A DNA stretch of 64,000 nucleotides from Sporolactobacillus spathodeae (GTDB taxonomy: Bacteria; Bacillota; Bacilli; Bacillales; Sporolactobacillaceae), in contig NZ_JAFBEV010000001.1 of the NCBI RefSeq assembly GCF_016908935.1, positions 62,001 to 126,000 on the forward strand. The letters are read 5' to 3'. Position 1 is the stretch's first letter. Every line of letters starts with the position of its first letter. The notes under the pieces are model-generated. The model had not been told where the DNA came from and made no database searches. It saw only the letters and a program-made list of their open reading frames with translations. Shown in pieces: positions 17,411-25,978 of the stretch. A program made the translations under genes and the position numbers.

Positions 17411-17995
17411 ATGATGGCTATCGATCGTAAAGTAAAGATCATTGAAGCGGCTGAGCAATCTTTTGCGTCTTTCGGCTATAAAGCGACGACAATGGATTCT
17501 GTCGCCCGAATCGCCAATGTTGGCAAGGGAACGATCTATACCTTTTTCAAAAATAAAGAAGAATTGTTCTCAGAGATTATGGGTCAGTTTATTTATAATT
17601 TGAAAAAGGTCGCGATGGGTGCGATTCATGAAGAGGATGGCTTTTTCAACAACCTCCATGGCGCGCTCTATCGTGTGCTTGAGTTTCGCAAAGAGCATCA
17701 GCTGACGATTAAACTGACGCAAGAGATTAAGGAAGCAGGGACAGTCCAGGCTCAGGAAGCCTTAGCAAAAGTCGAAGACGCCATTCTTGATTTTCTTCAG
17801 GGGTTTATTCGTGAGGCGATGGAGCGAGGAGAAATTCAGACCTGCGATCCGAAAGTCACAGCCTTTGTTATACTCAAACTCTATATCGCACTTGTTTTTG
17901 ATTGGGAATTACGGCATGCGCCGCTTTCCAGTACAGAAATTGCCGATTTATTTGAGCTATACCTTTTGAATGGACTGAAAAAAAATAGCGACTGA
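17411..17995 (+). CDS. yhgD: TetR-family repressor (YhgD-like)
   Basis: 194 aa. The N-terminal TetR helix-turn-helix (about residues 8-54) has the signature ATTMDSVARIANVGKGTIYTFF and KNKEELF; the rest is the helical ligand-binding/dimerisation domain. It sits between hemY and yhgE as in B. subtilis. Paired TGAC/GTCA sites upstream of itself and upstream of yhgE imply that it represses both. The inducing ligand is unknown; an exporter substrate is likely by analogy with other TetR-transporter pairs. Confidence 0.9.
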   Translation: MMAIDRKVKIIEAAEQSFASFGYKATTMDSVARIANVGKGTIYTFFKNKEELFSEIMGQFIYNLKKVAMGAIHEEDGFFNNLHGALYRVLEFRKEHQLTIKLTQEIKEAGTVQAQEALAKVEDAILDFLQGFIREAMERGEIQTCDPKVTAFVILKLYIALVFDWELRHAPLSSTEIADLFELYLLNGLKKNSD

Positions 17996-18019
17996 AACGT
18001 TATTTTTTTTCAATATAAA

Positions 18020-18042
18020 TGACCAAACGACCAAATTAGTCA
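18020..18042 (+). promoter_or_regulatory. Candidate YhgD operator, copy 2 (before yhgE)
   Basis: TGACCAAACGACCAAATTAGTCA is the inverted counterpart of the site at 17373: 18 of 23 positions agree after reverse-complementing. It lies 24 bases after yhgD and 65 bases before yhgE. Confidence 0.7.
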
Positions 18043-18107
18043 TTTAGTTTATTTTGCAGACAGACATCCTGGCTACATTAATTTTTGCGAAAAGGAGCGC
18101 CTTTCAA

Positions 18108-20546
18108 ATGAATGTGATTCATCTTATCGTGGCTGAGCTCAAAGCGATTGTAGCTAAGCCACACAATATTGTTGTGATGCTGGCCGTCATGTGCGTGCCG
18201 CTCCTTTATGCGGGGATGTTTCTTTACAGCTTCTGGGATGCATTCGGTGAAACCGGTAAACTGCCGGTCGCTGTGGTTAACCAGGATCGGGGAGCGGAGA
18301 TAGCCGGCAAGGAGCTTAATGCCGGCAGCGATTTAGTAAAGAATTTGAAGAAGAACAAGGAATTCAAATGGCAATTCGTCAGTGAGAAGGAAGCACAGAG
18401 CGGCTTCAAGAATAACCGCTACTTTATGATTGTCCGCATCCCGTCATCATTCTCAAAAAATGCGACCACACTCGCTGATGGCAAAGTCAAACCGGCGCAT
18501 CTGATTTATCGTTTGAACGCTGATTATAATTTTATCGCGTCTCGAATGGCTGACGCTGGCGTCAAGGAATTGAAAAGCCGCGTGTCGAGTGAAATCACAA
18601 AGACCTATGCGGAATCGATGTATCAGCAGCTCGACAAACTGACGAGTGGTTTGAACAAGGCTTCCAAAGGTTCAAATAAACTTGCCAAAGGAAGTAAGAA
18701 AGAGCTTGCTGGACTGAATCAGTTGAAAGACGGCTTTAAAACATTAACAAGTGGCACAAGTAAGTTGAAAACCGGAGCGGGTCAGTTAGCAAACGGCACC
18801 GCGCAATTGAATAGCGGGGCATCTGCTCTGAATACCGGCGTGAAACAATATACTGGCGCTGTCAGTAGCCAAATTGTGCCCGGTTCATCTCAACTGACCA
18901 ACGGCTTGAATCAGCTCAACAGCGGAATCAAAGGCCAAAACCTTGTCGGCCAGGTTAATCAATTGAATTCTGGGATGCAAACTTTTGCATCCAGTATTAG
19001 TGGCTTGCAAACGAAACTCAGTGCATCAATTGATCCAAAATCTATCGGAAAACAGGCTGTTCAAAGTGCTCAATCTCAAGGCCTTGCAAAGCAAAGTTCA
19101 GATGCTGCCACATTAATAGCTGGAACAATTCAAAGTCAAGTAACTTCAGAGACAACGAAACAACAGATTGAAACAAGTATTGAGAAAGACGAGAGCATCC
19201 AACCCTTAAAGCAATTGTTGATGCAATCAGCAATGCAACAGGGGATGACATCAGTTCAAGCAGAGGGGTACGCGAATCAACAAATCGAAAAAATCGCTGG
19301 AAACATTGCCCAGGAAACGACAGCAGTGATTGGAAGTCAATTAGTATCCAACGCGCCTCAGCTTCAAAAAACGCTACAGGGATCTGCTGAAAATACCATA
19401 AATAGCACAGCAGTTTCAACAGCTTCTCAGATTAAAAACGGCATCATATCTGGCCTAAATCAGAAAGATCCATCAACGGGTCTAACGTTGAATAGTGCGG
19501 CGCAGCAGCTGGCTGCAGGGACGCAACAGCTTGCGGGAAGCAATGGCATTCCTCTGATTGCTTCGAGTGTGAGCCAGGCAGCTCAGGGGGCTAATCAATT
19601 AAATAGTGGTTTGAATCAGTTGAACAACAATTCAGCATCGCTCGCTAGCGGTTCAGAGATGCTTGCGCAAAGTACTGGAAAATTGGCTGCAGGGGCTAGC
19701 CAGCTCAACAGCGGCCTGTCAACATTGGCTACTGGCCAGAACCAATTGGCTGCAGGTGCGGGCCAATTGTCAAACGGTGCACAGAAAATTTATCAGGGCA
19801 ACAGTGATTTAGGAACAAGCTTGAGCGAGGCACATGCGCAGCTTGCCAAGACGCCGACGGATAAGCAGCACGCGAATCAGTTCGCCGCGCCGGTGCAAAA
19901 TTCGAATCAGTCGCACCAAGCGGTTGACACCTTTGGCTCCGGATTCGCACCGTACTTTATTTCACTCGGTCTCTATGTCGGTGCGCTCCTCCTGACGATT
20001 ATCTATGACTTGGGACGACCAGCGGGACTCGCGACAGGCGGATGGAATATAGCACTGAGCAAATTCTTTGTGACATTGTTGATGTCGATTGGCCAGTCGC
20101 TGTTGATCGATATCATCGTGTTGAAAGGACTTGGGCTTCACGTCTCAAATGTGCCGCTTTTCATCGGTTTTACAATTCTGACGAGCATGAGTTTCATGGC
20201 AATTATCGAATGGCTAGCTGGTTCATTCGACAACGAAGGCCGGTTTGTTTGCATTGTCATTCTGATTTTACAGCTAGTATCTAGTGGCGGCGCGTATGCA
20301 ATCGAATTGATTCCGAAATGGCTGCAAGGTGTGGCCCATTTCCTGCCAATGACCTATAGTGTCAATGGATTTCGTAACATCATTGACGGTCATCAGCCCG
20401 CATTGCTCGCATTCAACATATCATTTCTTTGGGTATTCATCATTGTCGCTCTTGGCCTGAGTATCGTAACTTTTTCGATTAAATTCAACCATAAGCTCAA
20501 GGCTGCGGAAAGCAGAAATCAGGAACAGACACCGTTAGAATCTTAA
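18108..20546 (+). CDS. yhgE: YhgE/Pip-family membrane protein
   Basis: About 812 aa. One N-terminal membrane helix (about residues 18-42), a long extracytoplasmic region rich in regular QLNSGLNQLxxG / LAxGxxQL repeats (about 180-590), then five or so C-terminal membrane helices of ABC-2-like type. Family members include the phage receptor Pip and type VII-associated proteins; the molecular function of YhgE is not established. ATG 18108 follows AAAGGAG; the longer frame from 18054 has no ribosome site. A TetR-type operator precedes it. Confidence 0.88.
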   Translation: MNVIHLIVAELKAIVAKPHNIVVMLAVMCVPLLYAGMFLYSFWDAFGETGKLPVAVVNQDRGAEIAGKELNAGSDLVKNLKKNKEFKWQFVSEKEAQSGFKNNRYFMIVRIPSSFSKNATTLADGKVKPAHLIYRLNADYNFIASRMADAGVKELKSRVSSEITKTYAESMYQQLDKLTSGLNKASKGSNKLAKGSKKELAGLNQLKDGFKTLTSGTSKLKTGAGQLANGTAQLNSGASALNTGVKQYTGAVSSQIVPGSSQLTNGLNQLNSGIKGQNLVGQVNQLNSGMQTFASSISGLQTKLSASIDPKSIGKQAVQSAQSQGLAKQSSDAATLIAGTIQSQVTSETTKQQIETSIEKDESIQPLKQLLMQSAMQQGMTSVQAEGYANQQIEKIAGNIAQETTAVIGSQLVSNAPQLQKTLQGSAENTINSTAVSTASQIKNGIISGLNQKDPSTGLTLNSAAQQLAAGTQQLAGSNGIPLIASSVSQAAQGANQLNSGLNQLNNNSASLASGSEMLAQSTGKLAAGASQLNSGLSTLATGQNQLAAGAGQLSNGAQKIYQGNSDLGTSLSEAHAQLAKTPTDKQHANQFAAPVQNSNQSHQAVDTFGSGFAPYFISLGLYVGALLLTIIYDLGRPAGLATGGWNIALSKFFVTLLMSIGQSLLIDIIVLKGLGLHVSNVPLFIGFTILTSMSFMAIIEWLAGSFDNEGRFVCIVILILQLVSSGGAYAIELIPKWLQGVAHFLPMTYSVNGFRNIIDGHQPALLAFNISFLWVFIIVALGLSIVTFSIKFNHKLKAAESRNQEQTPLES

Positions 20547-20570
20547 GGATTAATTAGCTCAAATAATAAG

Positions 20571-20609
20571 AAAGCACTGGAAGACAAAATTGTTCTTCCG
20601 GTGCTTTTT
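20571..20609 (+). terminator. Terminator after yhgE
   Basis: AAAGCACTGGAAGA pairs with TCTTCCGGTGCTTT around a 9-base loop, followed by TTTA. The 20610-20810 gap shows nothing else. Confidence 0.85.
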
Positions 20610-20810
20610 ATATAGAGACAACGATCAATCTTAATGTAGTTTTTTTTGACAAAAGGGCAAGGCGCTCAGGGGCGGGCTTTGCAGGGAAAATATGCGGAAA
20701 AGACTGAGTTTGGGAACTTCATGATAATTTGCAGTACGCTTCTCTATGTAGGAAATTCATAAACGAATTGTTACGCAGTTATCGGCGCAGATCTCACCTT
20801 CATCGATGAG

Positions 20811-21467
20811 TTAAAAGTCGCTTTCTCTGCCAATATAGACGACTTGATAGTGCTGCGCTTCTTCATCGTAATTTATTTTTGTGACGCTTGTATTTGGTAG
20901 GATGGCTAGCGTCTTCTCGGCACCAAGTAAAGTAAGCAGCAGACAATTGATGTATAAGCCATGGCTGACTGCCATAATCGTCTGGCCATGCGCTGAGAAA
21001 ATTTGTGTAAGCGCACGGTGCACGCGTTTTTGAACCGCTTCATAGCTTTCAGCAAGCCCGGTCGGATCGATCTTCTGAATCGCCGCGAGTGCCTTGACAC
21101 GGATATTATCGGGAGAATCTGAACGAAGACCAGGGATGCCAGAGACTTCGCGTACCTTTTCCCATGTCGCAGCAGATGGATTCCCCTCGAATGCGCCGAA
21201 GCTGACTTCACGGAGGTCTTCCAATTCAGTCAGCGTTAGGCTTGGACGCGAACTATTGGCTAGTATCAATTGAGCGGTTTTGCGTGCCCGGCCAAGATCA
21301 CTTGAGAAGGCAGCATCAAAGCTAATCTGCTTTTGTTTGAATGCCTGCCCAAGTTCTAAGGCTTTCCGCTCACCTTCTGGTAAGAGTGGCGTATCCGATA
21401 TACCCTGCATCCGGTACAGGTGATTGAAGAGCGTTCGGCCGTGCCTAATTAAATAGAGTGTTTTCAA
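20811..21467 (-). CDS. Histidine phosphatase family protein
   Basis: 218 aa phosphoglycerate-mutase-like phosphatase. The catalytic RHG motif is in LYLIRHGRTLFN (about residues 4-15), and the second catalytic histidine in MAVSHGLYINCLL. DLREVSFGAFEGNP is typical of phosphatases such as PhoE/YhfR, so a broad phosphatase rather than a glycolytic mutase is likely. TTG at 21467 is preceded by AAAGGA. It is a single gene facing away from lplJ. Confidence 0.88.
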   Translation of the reverse strand: MKTLYLIRHGRTLFNHLYRMQGISDTPLLPEGERKALELGQAFKQKQISFDAAFSSDLGRARKTAQLILANSSRPSLTLTELEDLREVSFGAFEGNPSAATWEKVREVSGIPGLRSDSPDNIRVKALAAIQKIDPTGLAESYEAVQKRVHRALTQIFSAHGQTIMAVSHGLYINCLLLTLLGAEKTLAILPNTSVTKINYDEEAQHYQVVYIGRESDF

Positions 21468-21684
21468 CTCTGATCATCCTTTCATCGTACGTTAAGAAAG
21501 TGTAAAATTGGAAGCTAAATGAGTAATAAAAGCGAAGTAGGCAAGATGTCTACGTTATCAGCTTAAACGATAGCAGTCAGCTGTGCAAAGGGAATTTTGC
21601 TGCTCAGCAAAAAATGGACGTTTCGACGGTGGCGTTTTAAGATAAAAAGAGGGTCAAACCTTCAAAGAAAAAGGAGACTTCGCA

Positions 21685-22674
21685 ATGATATATATTAATA
21701 ATCGGGACATACTGGATCAGACTTTGAATTTTGCCATCGAAGAGTATGCCCTGACACATCTCGATATTAATGAAACCTATTTGATGTTTTATCGAATGAC
21801 GCCGACAATTATTGTCGGACGCAATCAGAATACACTTGAGGAAGTCAATATGGATTATGTGCGCGACCATCGTGTGGCGGTGACGCGGCGGCTCTCTGGC
21901 GGTGGTGCCGTTTATAATGACCCGGGCAACCTTAGTTTTAGTTTCATTGCAAAGGATGACGGAGACAGTTTTAACAACTATCGAAAATTTACCGAGCCGG
22001 TTATCCGTGCGCTCCATCATTTGGGTGTTGATGCTTCGCTTCAAGGACGCAACGATCTAGTGGTCGACGGGAAAAAGATTTCCGGCAATGCTCAATTTGT
22101 CACCAAAGGACGTATTTTCAGTCATGGAACGTTGCTTTTTGATGTCGATTTGGATCATGTGGCAGACGCTTTGCATCCAGATGCTGAGAAATTTAAATCA
22201 AAAGGAATTAAGTCCGTGCGCAGCCGAGTGACCAATATTCGTGAGCATCTGAATCAGGATATGACCATCCATGAATTTCGCGAGACACTGCTTCATTACT
22301 TGTTTGAAGGCAAAGAAGAGGTGCCCGAGTATGTGTTTACTGATGAGGACTGGGCACAAATCGTCGCGACGGCGCGAGCGCGCTATCGTAATTGGGACTG
22401 GGTTTTCGGAAAATCTCCGGCCTTCAACGTCCGAAAAGCTCAGCGGTTTACTGGCGGACGAATCGATCTGCGGCTTGACGTGAAGCACGGCTTAATTGAA
22501 CAAGCTGTGATATTCGGCGACTTTTTCGGGCAAGGCGATGTCAAAGATTTTGCAGCGCAGCTGAAGGGCCTTCGCTATGAACCAAAAGAAATCGAAAAGT
22601 TTCTTAATACAATCAATGTGGCCTTTTATTTCGGTAAAATCAGTAAAGAAGAACTGCTCTCTGCGTTTGTTTAA
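21685..22674 (+). CDS. lplJ: Lipoate-protein ligase (LplJ type)
   Basis: Activates free lipoate with ATP and attaches it to E2/GcvH proteins. 329 aa, close to B. subtilis LplJ in length. The catalytic domain has RRLSGGGAVYND (about residues 70-81) and KISGNAQ with the conserved lysine; the C-terminal accessory domain contains GRIDLRLDVKHG. ATG follows AAAGGAG by 8 bases. No convincing promoter or terminator is visible. In B. subtilis the homologue lies near yhgE and yhfN, as here. Confidence 0.93.
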   Translation: MIYINNRDILDQTLNFAIEEYALTHLDINETYLMFYRMTPTIIVGRNQNTLEEVNMDYVRDHRVAVTRRLSGGGAVYNDPGNLSFSFIAKDDGDSFNNYRKFTEPVIRALHHLGVDASLQGRNDLVVDGKKISGNAQFVTKGRIFSHGTLLFDVDLDHVADALHPDAEKFKSKGIKSVRSRVTNIREHLNQDMTIHEFRETLLHYLFEGKEEVPEYVFTDEDWAQIVATARARYRNWDWVFGKSPAFNVRKAQRFTGGRIDLRLDVKHGLIEQAVIFGDFFGQGDVKDFAAQLKGLRYEPKEIEKFLNTINVAFYFGKISKEELLSAFV

Positions 22675-22893
22675 TCTACCCGTTGCGGTTTTGTGCAGCA
22701 TATCGCTTTGAAAAATCGGACATAAGCGTCGTTCAAGCGCATCGTGCCATACTTTGTTTACCTGTTATCCGAAAGCTTGCTAGTGGTAGGATGAAGCTTG
22801 TTCTAAAACACTTGCGGACAAACTACATTTAGAATAAACGGTCCGCATGCGGAGAGGGCGGCTGCATTTCTGGTAGCGAGAGGGAGGATTTCC

Positions 22894-24153
22894 TTGAAAA
22901 AAGCAGTTTCGATTTTTTCGATTAGCTACGTGATTTATCTATTATTCATCGGTTTCTATTTTTTTATTGGGGCACGTTCCGGAATTCCAAGCAGTGTCAA
23001 AGGCTCACCGGCCGATCCGTCCTATTTCATGAATGCACATCAGCTTGCTGAAAGCAGTCAGATTAATCCGTGGCGCCATTTCATTTCATTCGCATCGATT
23101 CCGCTTGAGTGGGCAATCTATTTTTTTGTCCTGCTATCCGGGTTCTCCCGTTGGCTGAGGAATCTGGCCGAACATCTGTCGCGCTTTTTTATTGTTCAAA
23201 TGTTCATCTGCTTTCTTGCGCTGACATTGGTTTCGGCGATTATTTTCCTACCCATTGATTTTGTTTCCTATCAGATCTCGCTCGCTTATGGAATTTCTGT
23301 TCAACCTTTGTCAGATTGGTTGAAAGATCAAGCGATCAGCATCGGCGTCGACGGTTTGATCGGTTTTATCAGTATGACGGCAGTGTTCTTTTTTATCCGC
23401 CGCAGTCCGAGACATTGGTGGTTCCCGGTATGGCTTTTATCGGTACCTTTTATTATTTTTATGATGTATGTTCAGCCTGTGGTCATTGACCCGCTTTATA
23501 ATCATTTTCAAAGCCTTCAAGACGGCACGTTAAAGCGTGAGATCTTAAATATGGCGGCACAGGCGGGGATCCCGGCGAATAACGTCTATCAGGTAGACAT
23601 GTCGACGCAGACGCATGCAATGAATGCATATGTGAATGGCATTGGTTCCCATCTGCGTATTGTTTTGTGGGATACAACGATACAACAACTGACACATCAG
23701 CAGGTGCTTTTTATTATGGCACATGAAATGGGCCACTACGTGATGCACCATATCGTTTGGGGGACGTTTGCCGCGCTTGCCGCGTTATTCATTGGACTTT
23801 TTCTCACGGCAAAATTATTGCTATGGTCCGCCCAAAAGTGGGGCGCGCGTCTCAATCTGCAGCATCCGGGCGACCTCGCTGCATTGCCACTCGTTTTGCT
23901 GATTTTCGCTCTGCTTTCCTTTGCTGGCGAACCGGCTCAGAATGCTGTTTCCCGTCATTTTGAAAGGCAGGCTGACAATTATGCGATCCAGATGACTCAG
24001 AATCGCCAATCGGGGATTACAGCGTTTCAGCGTTTATCAGCTGCTAGTCTCGGTGAAATAAATCCACCAACGCTTGTCAAATGGATTCAGTATGATCATC
24101 CACCAATGATGGAACGCATTCAGTTTCTGGAGAAGGTCAAGTTAAAGAAATAG
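22894..24153 (+). CDS. yhfN: M48-family membrane metalloprotease (YhfN/Ste24-like)
   Basis: 419 aa integral-membrane zinc protease. About six hydrophobic helices surround the HEMGH zinc motif at residues 277-281, and ERQADNYA supplies the third ligand. It resembles CAAX-processing Ste24 and B. subtilis YhfN; bacterial substrates are unknown. TTG 22894 follows GGGAGG by 6-7 bases. Flanking gaps of about 200 and 400 bases suggest an independent unit. Confidence 0.9.
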   Translation: MKKAVSIFSISYVIYLLFIGFYFFIGARSGIPSSVKGSPADPSYFMNAHQLAESSQINPWRHFISFASIPLEWAIYFFVLLSGFSRWLRNLAEHLSRFFIVQMFICFLALTLVSAIIFLPIDFVSYQISLAYGISVQPLSDWLKDQAISIGVDGLIGFISMTAVFFFIRRSPRHWWFPVWLLSVPFIIFMMYVQPVVIDPLYNHFQSLQDGTLKREILNMAAQAGIPANNVYQVDMSTQTHAMNAYVNGIGSHLRIVLWDTTIQQLTHQQVLFIMAHEMGHYVMHHIVWGTFAALAALFIGLFLTAKLLLWSAQKWGARLNLQHPGDLAALPLVLLIFALLSFAGEPAQNAVSRHFERQADNYAIQMTQNRQSGITAFQRLSAASLGEINPPTLVKWIQYDHPPMMERIQFLEKVKLKK

Positions 24154-24404
24154 TCCAGAAAGACAGGCATTCGTTTATAAAAACGACATACCGTTCGGTG
24201 ACGGAAATTAAGGGAATCGATATTCTGTCCCTCATTCTGTTGAAATATGATATATTCTTCACGCAGAAATTTATTGAACCCCTTTTTTCACTTTCAGATT
24301 GTGCTAAACTAGGGAAAGCGGGAGTGTCAAACCGCCATTAGTCGTAAGGTTTTTGTTTCGAACGAATGTTGTTTTTAAAGCACCTAGCTGAATCTCGAAA
24401 GGGG

Positions 24405-24490
24405 TGAGCGTGCTTCAAGGAAAAGCAGGCTGATGAAGTTCGTGGACTGCCCGCGGTAAGCGATGCCCTGACAAAGCCAGCTGGATGAAA
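24405..24490 (+). repeat. Decayed remnant of the dispersed repeat, copy 6, in the ddl leader
   Basis: gcttcaaggaaaagcaggc and ggactgcccgcggtaagcga align with gcttgcgggaaaagcgagc and ggatcgcccgcggcaagcga of the family, but the middle and right end are lost. The remaining 24154-24559 gap holds a possible extended -10 (TGCTAAACT at 24302-24310) and no gene. Confidence 0.45.
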
Positions 24491-24559
24491 TTAAGCGCAA
24501 AAAACAACGGCCAATCATAACAAAGCCGTAAATACTGTAAGAGAATAGAGGAAGAACGC

Positions 24560-25660
24560 ATGGCAAATGAAAAGAAAACCGTCGCTGTGCTTTATGGCGG
24601 CAAGTCAACAGAATATGAGATTTCACTATTAACAGCATTCTCAGTAATTAACGCGATGGATAGAAATAAATATGATATTCTTCCAGTCCATATTCAGCAG
24701 GATGGACGTTGGATTGCTGGAGAAGTATTGAAAGATAAATTAGCCGATAAAAGTCAACTGCTGCTTGGCGATAACCCCGCCTTGGAAAACCAAGCAGAGC
24801 ATTGGCTCGCACCCTCTGCCAAGACAACAGGAACTAAACGGCCGGATATTATTTTCCCACTACTCCATGGACCAAATGGCGAAGACGGAACGGTTCAAGG
24901 ATTATTTGAATTGCTGAATATTGCTTATGTCGGATCGGGTGTTGCCGGATCAGCCGCTGGCATGGATAAAGTGATGATGAAAGACGTTTTTGCCGCCCAC
25001 GATATTCCTGGACCGGATTATTTATCGGTTGCGAAGTATGATTGGGAGCAAGATGCGCCTACCATTATTCAGCAAATTAAAGAATTGATCGGTTACCCTT
25101 GTTTCATTAAACCGGCTAATTGCGGCTCTAGTGTTGGCATCAGCCGTTGCGTCAGTGAGACCGATGTATCAGCGGCAATTAATGAAGCATTTCGCTTCGA
25201 TACAAAAGTAATTATTGAGGAACAGGTTAACGGTCGCGAAGTGGAAATCGGCGTTATTGGTAATCACAAGTTGGCTGTTTCTGTGCCTGGCGAGATTAAA
25301 ACCCATTCGGCGGATTTCTATGATTATCAATCGAAGTATCAAGACGGAAAAAGTACGTTGATCATTCCGGCGGAGCTAGACGAAAAAGTACTAGCAGAGC
25401 TGGAAGATGTCGCTAAGAAAGCATTCCGAGCGCTCAATTTGTCCGGACTTGCCCGTTGCGACGTCTTTATTCGCGAGAAGGATCAGCGTGTTCTTTTGAA
25501 CGAGGTCAACACAATGCCGGGATTTACGCAATACAGTATGTTCCCGTTGCTTTGGAAGCACACAGGTTTGCCTTATGATCAGTTAATCGAGAAACTGATC
25601 GAATTGGGACTTGAGCGCCATGCAGATAAGCAGACAATTCAATACCGTATCAATCCGTGA
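24560..25660 (+). CDS. ddl: D-alanine--D-alanine ligase
   Basis: ATP-grasp ligase making the D-Ala-D-Ala dipeptide of peptidoglycan precursors. 366 aa, with the N-terminal LYGGKSTEYEIS and PLLHGPNGEDGT motifs, the ATP-binding CFIKPANCGSSVGIS, and the C-terminal LNEVNTMPGFTQYSMFP. In the omega loop the specificity residue is Tyr260 (FYDYQSKY), the form found in D-Ala-D-Ala rather than D-Ala-D-lactate ligases. ATG follows AGAGGAAGAACGC. Monocistronic. Confidence 0.95.
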   Translation: MANEKKTVAVLYGGKSTEYEISLLTAFSVINAMDRNKYDILPVHIQQDGRWIAGEVLKDKLADKSQLLLGDNPALENQAEHWLAPSAKTTGTKRPDIIFPLLHGPNGEDGTVQGLFELLNIAYVGSGVAGSAAGMDKVMMKDVFAAHDIPGPDYLSVAKYDWEQDAPTIIQQIKELIGYPCFIKPANCGSSVGISRCVSETDVSAAINEAFRFDTKVIIEEQVNGREVEIGVIGNHKLAVSVPGEIKTHSADFYDYQSKYQDGKSTLIIPAELDEKVLAELEDVAKKAFRALNLSGLARCDVFIREKDQRVLLNEVNTMPGFTQYSMFPLLWKHTGLPYDQLIEKLIELGLERHADKQTIQYRINP

Positions 25661-25710
25661 GTTTTCCGTTCTCTAAACCAAACGAATAAAAAGTGTGTAT
25701 AAGTGATAGA

Positions 25711-25759
25711 AAGCGCCGCTTGAAGCTGGAAGAAATGACTTCAAGTGGCGCTTTTTTTC
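25711..25759 (+). terminator. Terminator after ddl
   Basis: AAGCGCCGCTTGAAG pairs with CTTCAAGTGGCGCTT around a 13-base loop, followed by T7. Confidence 0.88.
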
Positions 25760-25869
25760 TGGATATTCTAACACATAAAGATTGTATATGATTGTGAATT
25801 CGCTTAAGAATATATTTAGTCGTGTACGGATTGAACAGATTGCACGTAAACACATAAGCTTTCGCGTGC

Positions 25870-25978
25870 TCGCCGAAGAGCAGGACAAGTGAACCCCGCA
25901 GATTAGCCTGTTTGAGGAGACTCACGGATCGCCCGCGGCAAGCGAGCAGCCGAAGCGCAATTGATGCAGAAGAGACTA
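25870..25978 (+). repeat. Dispersed intergenic repeat, copy 7, abutting a coding 3' end
   Basis: Contains accccgcagattagcctgt, ttgaggagactcacggatcg, cccgcggcaagcgagcagcc and gaagcgcaattg; the terminal hairpin is lost after agagact. Its last bases supply the stop codon of the convergent 3D-domain gene. Confidence 0.78.

Noticed and set aside
24359-24372. LexA-like sequence CGAACGAATGTTGT in the ddl leader
   Set aside because: Two mismatches in the right half-site, no overlapping promoter, and no reason to expect SOS control of ddl; probably chance.
24300-24480. Possible riboswitch in the long ddl leader (segment with cgaaaggggtgagcg)
   Set aside because: I could not match the conserved core of any known class, including c-di-AMP, and much of the segment aligns with the dispersed repeat.
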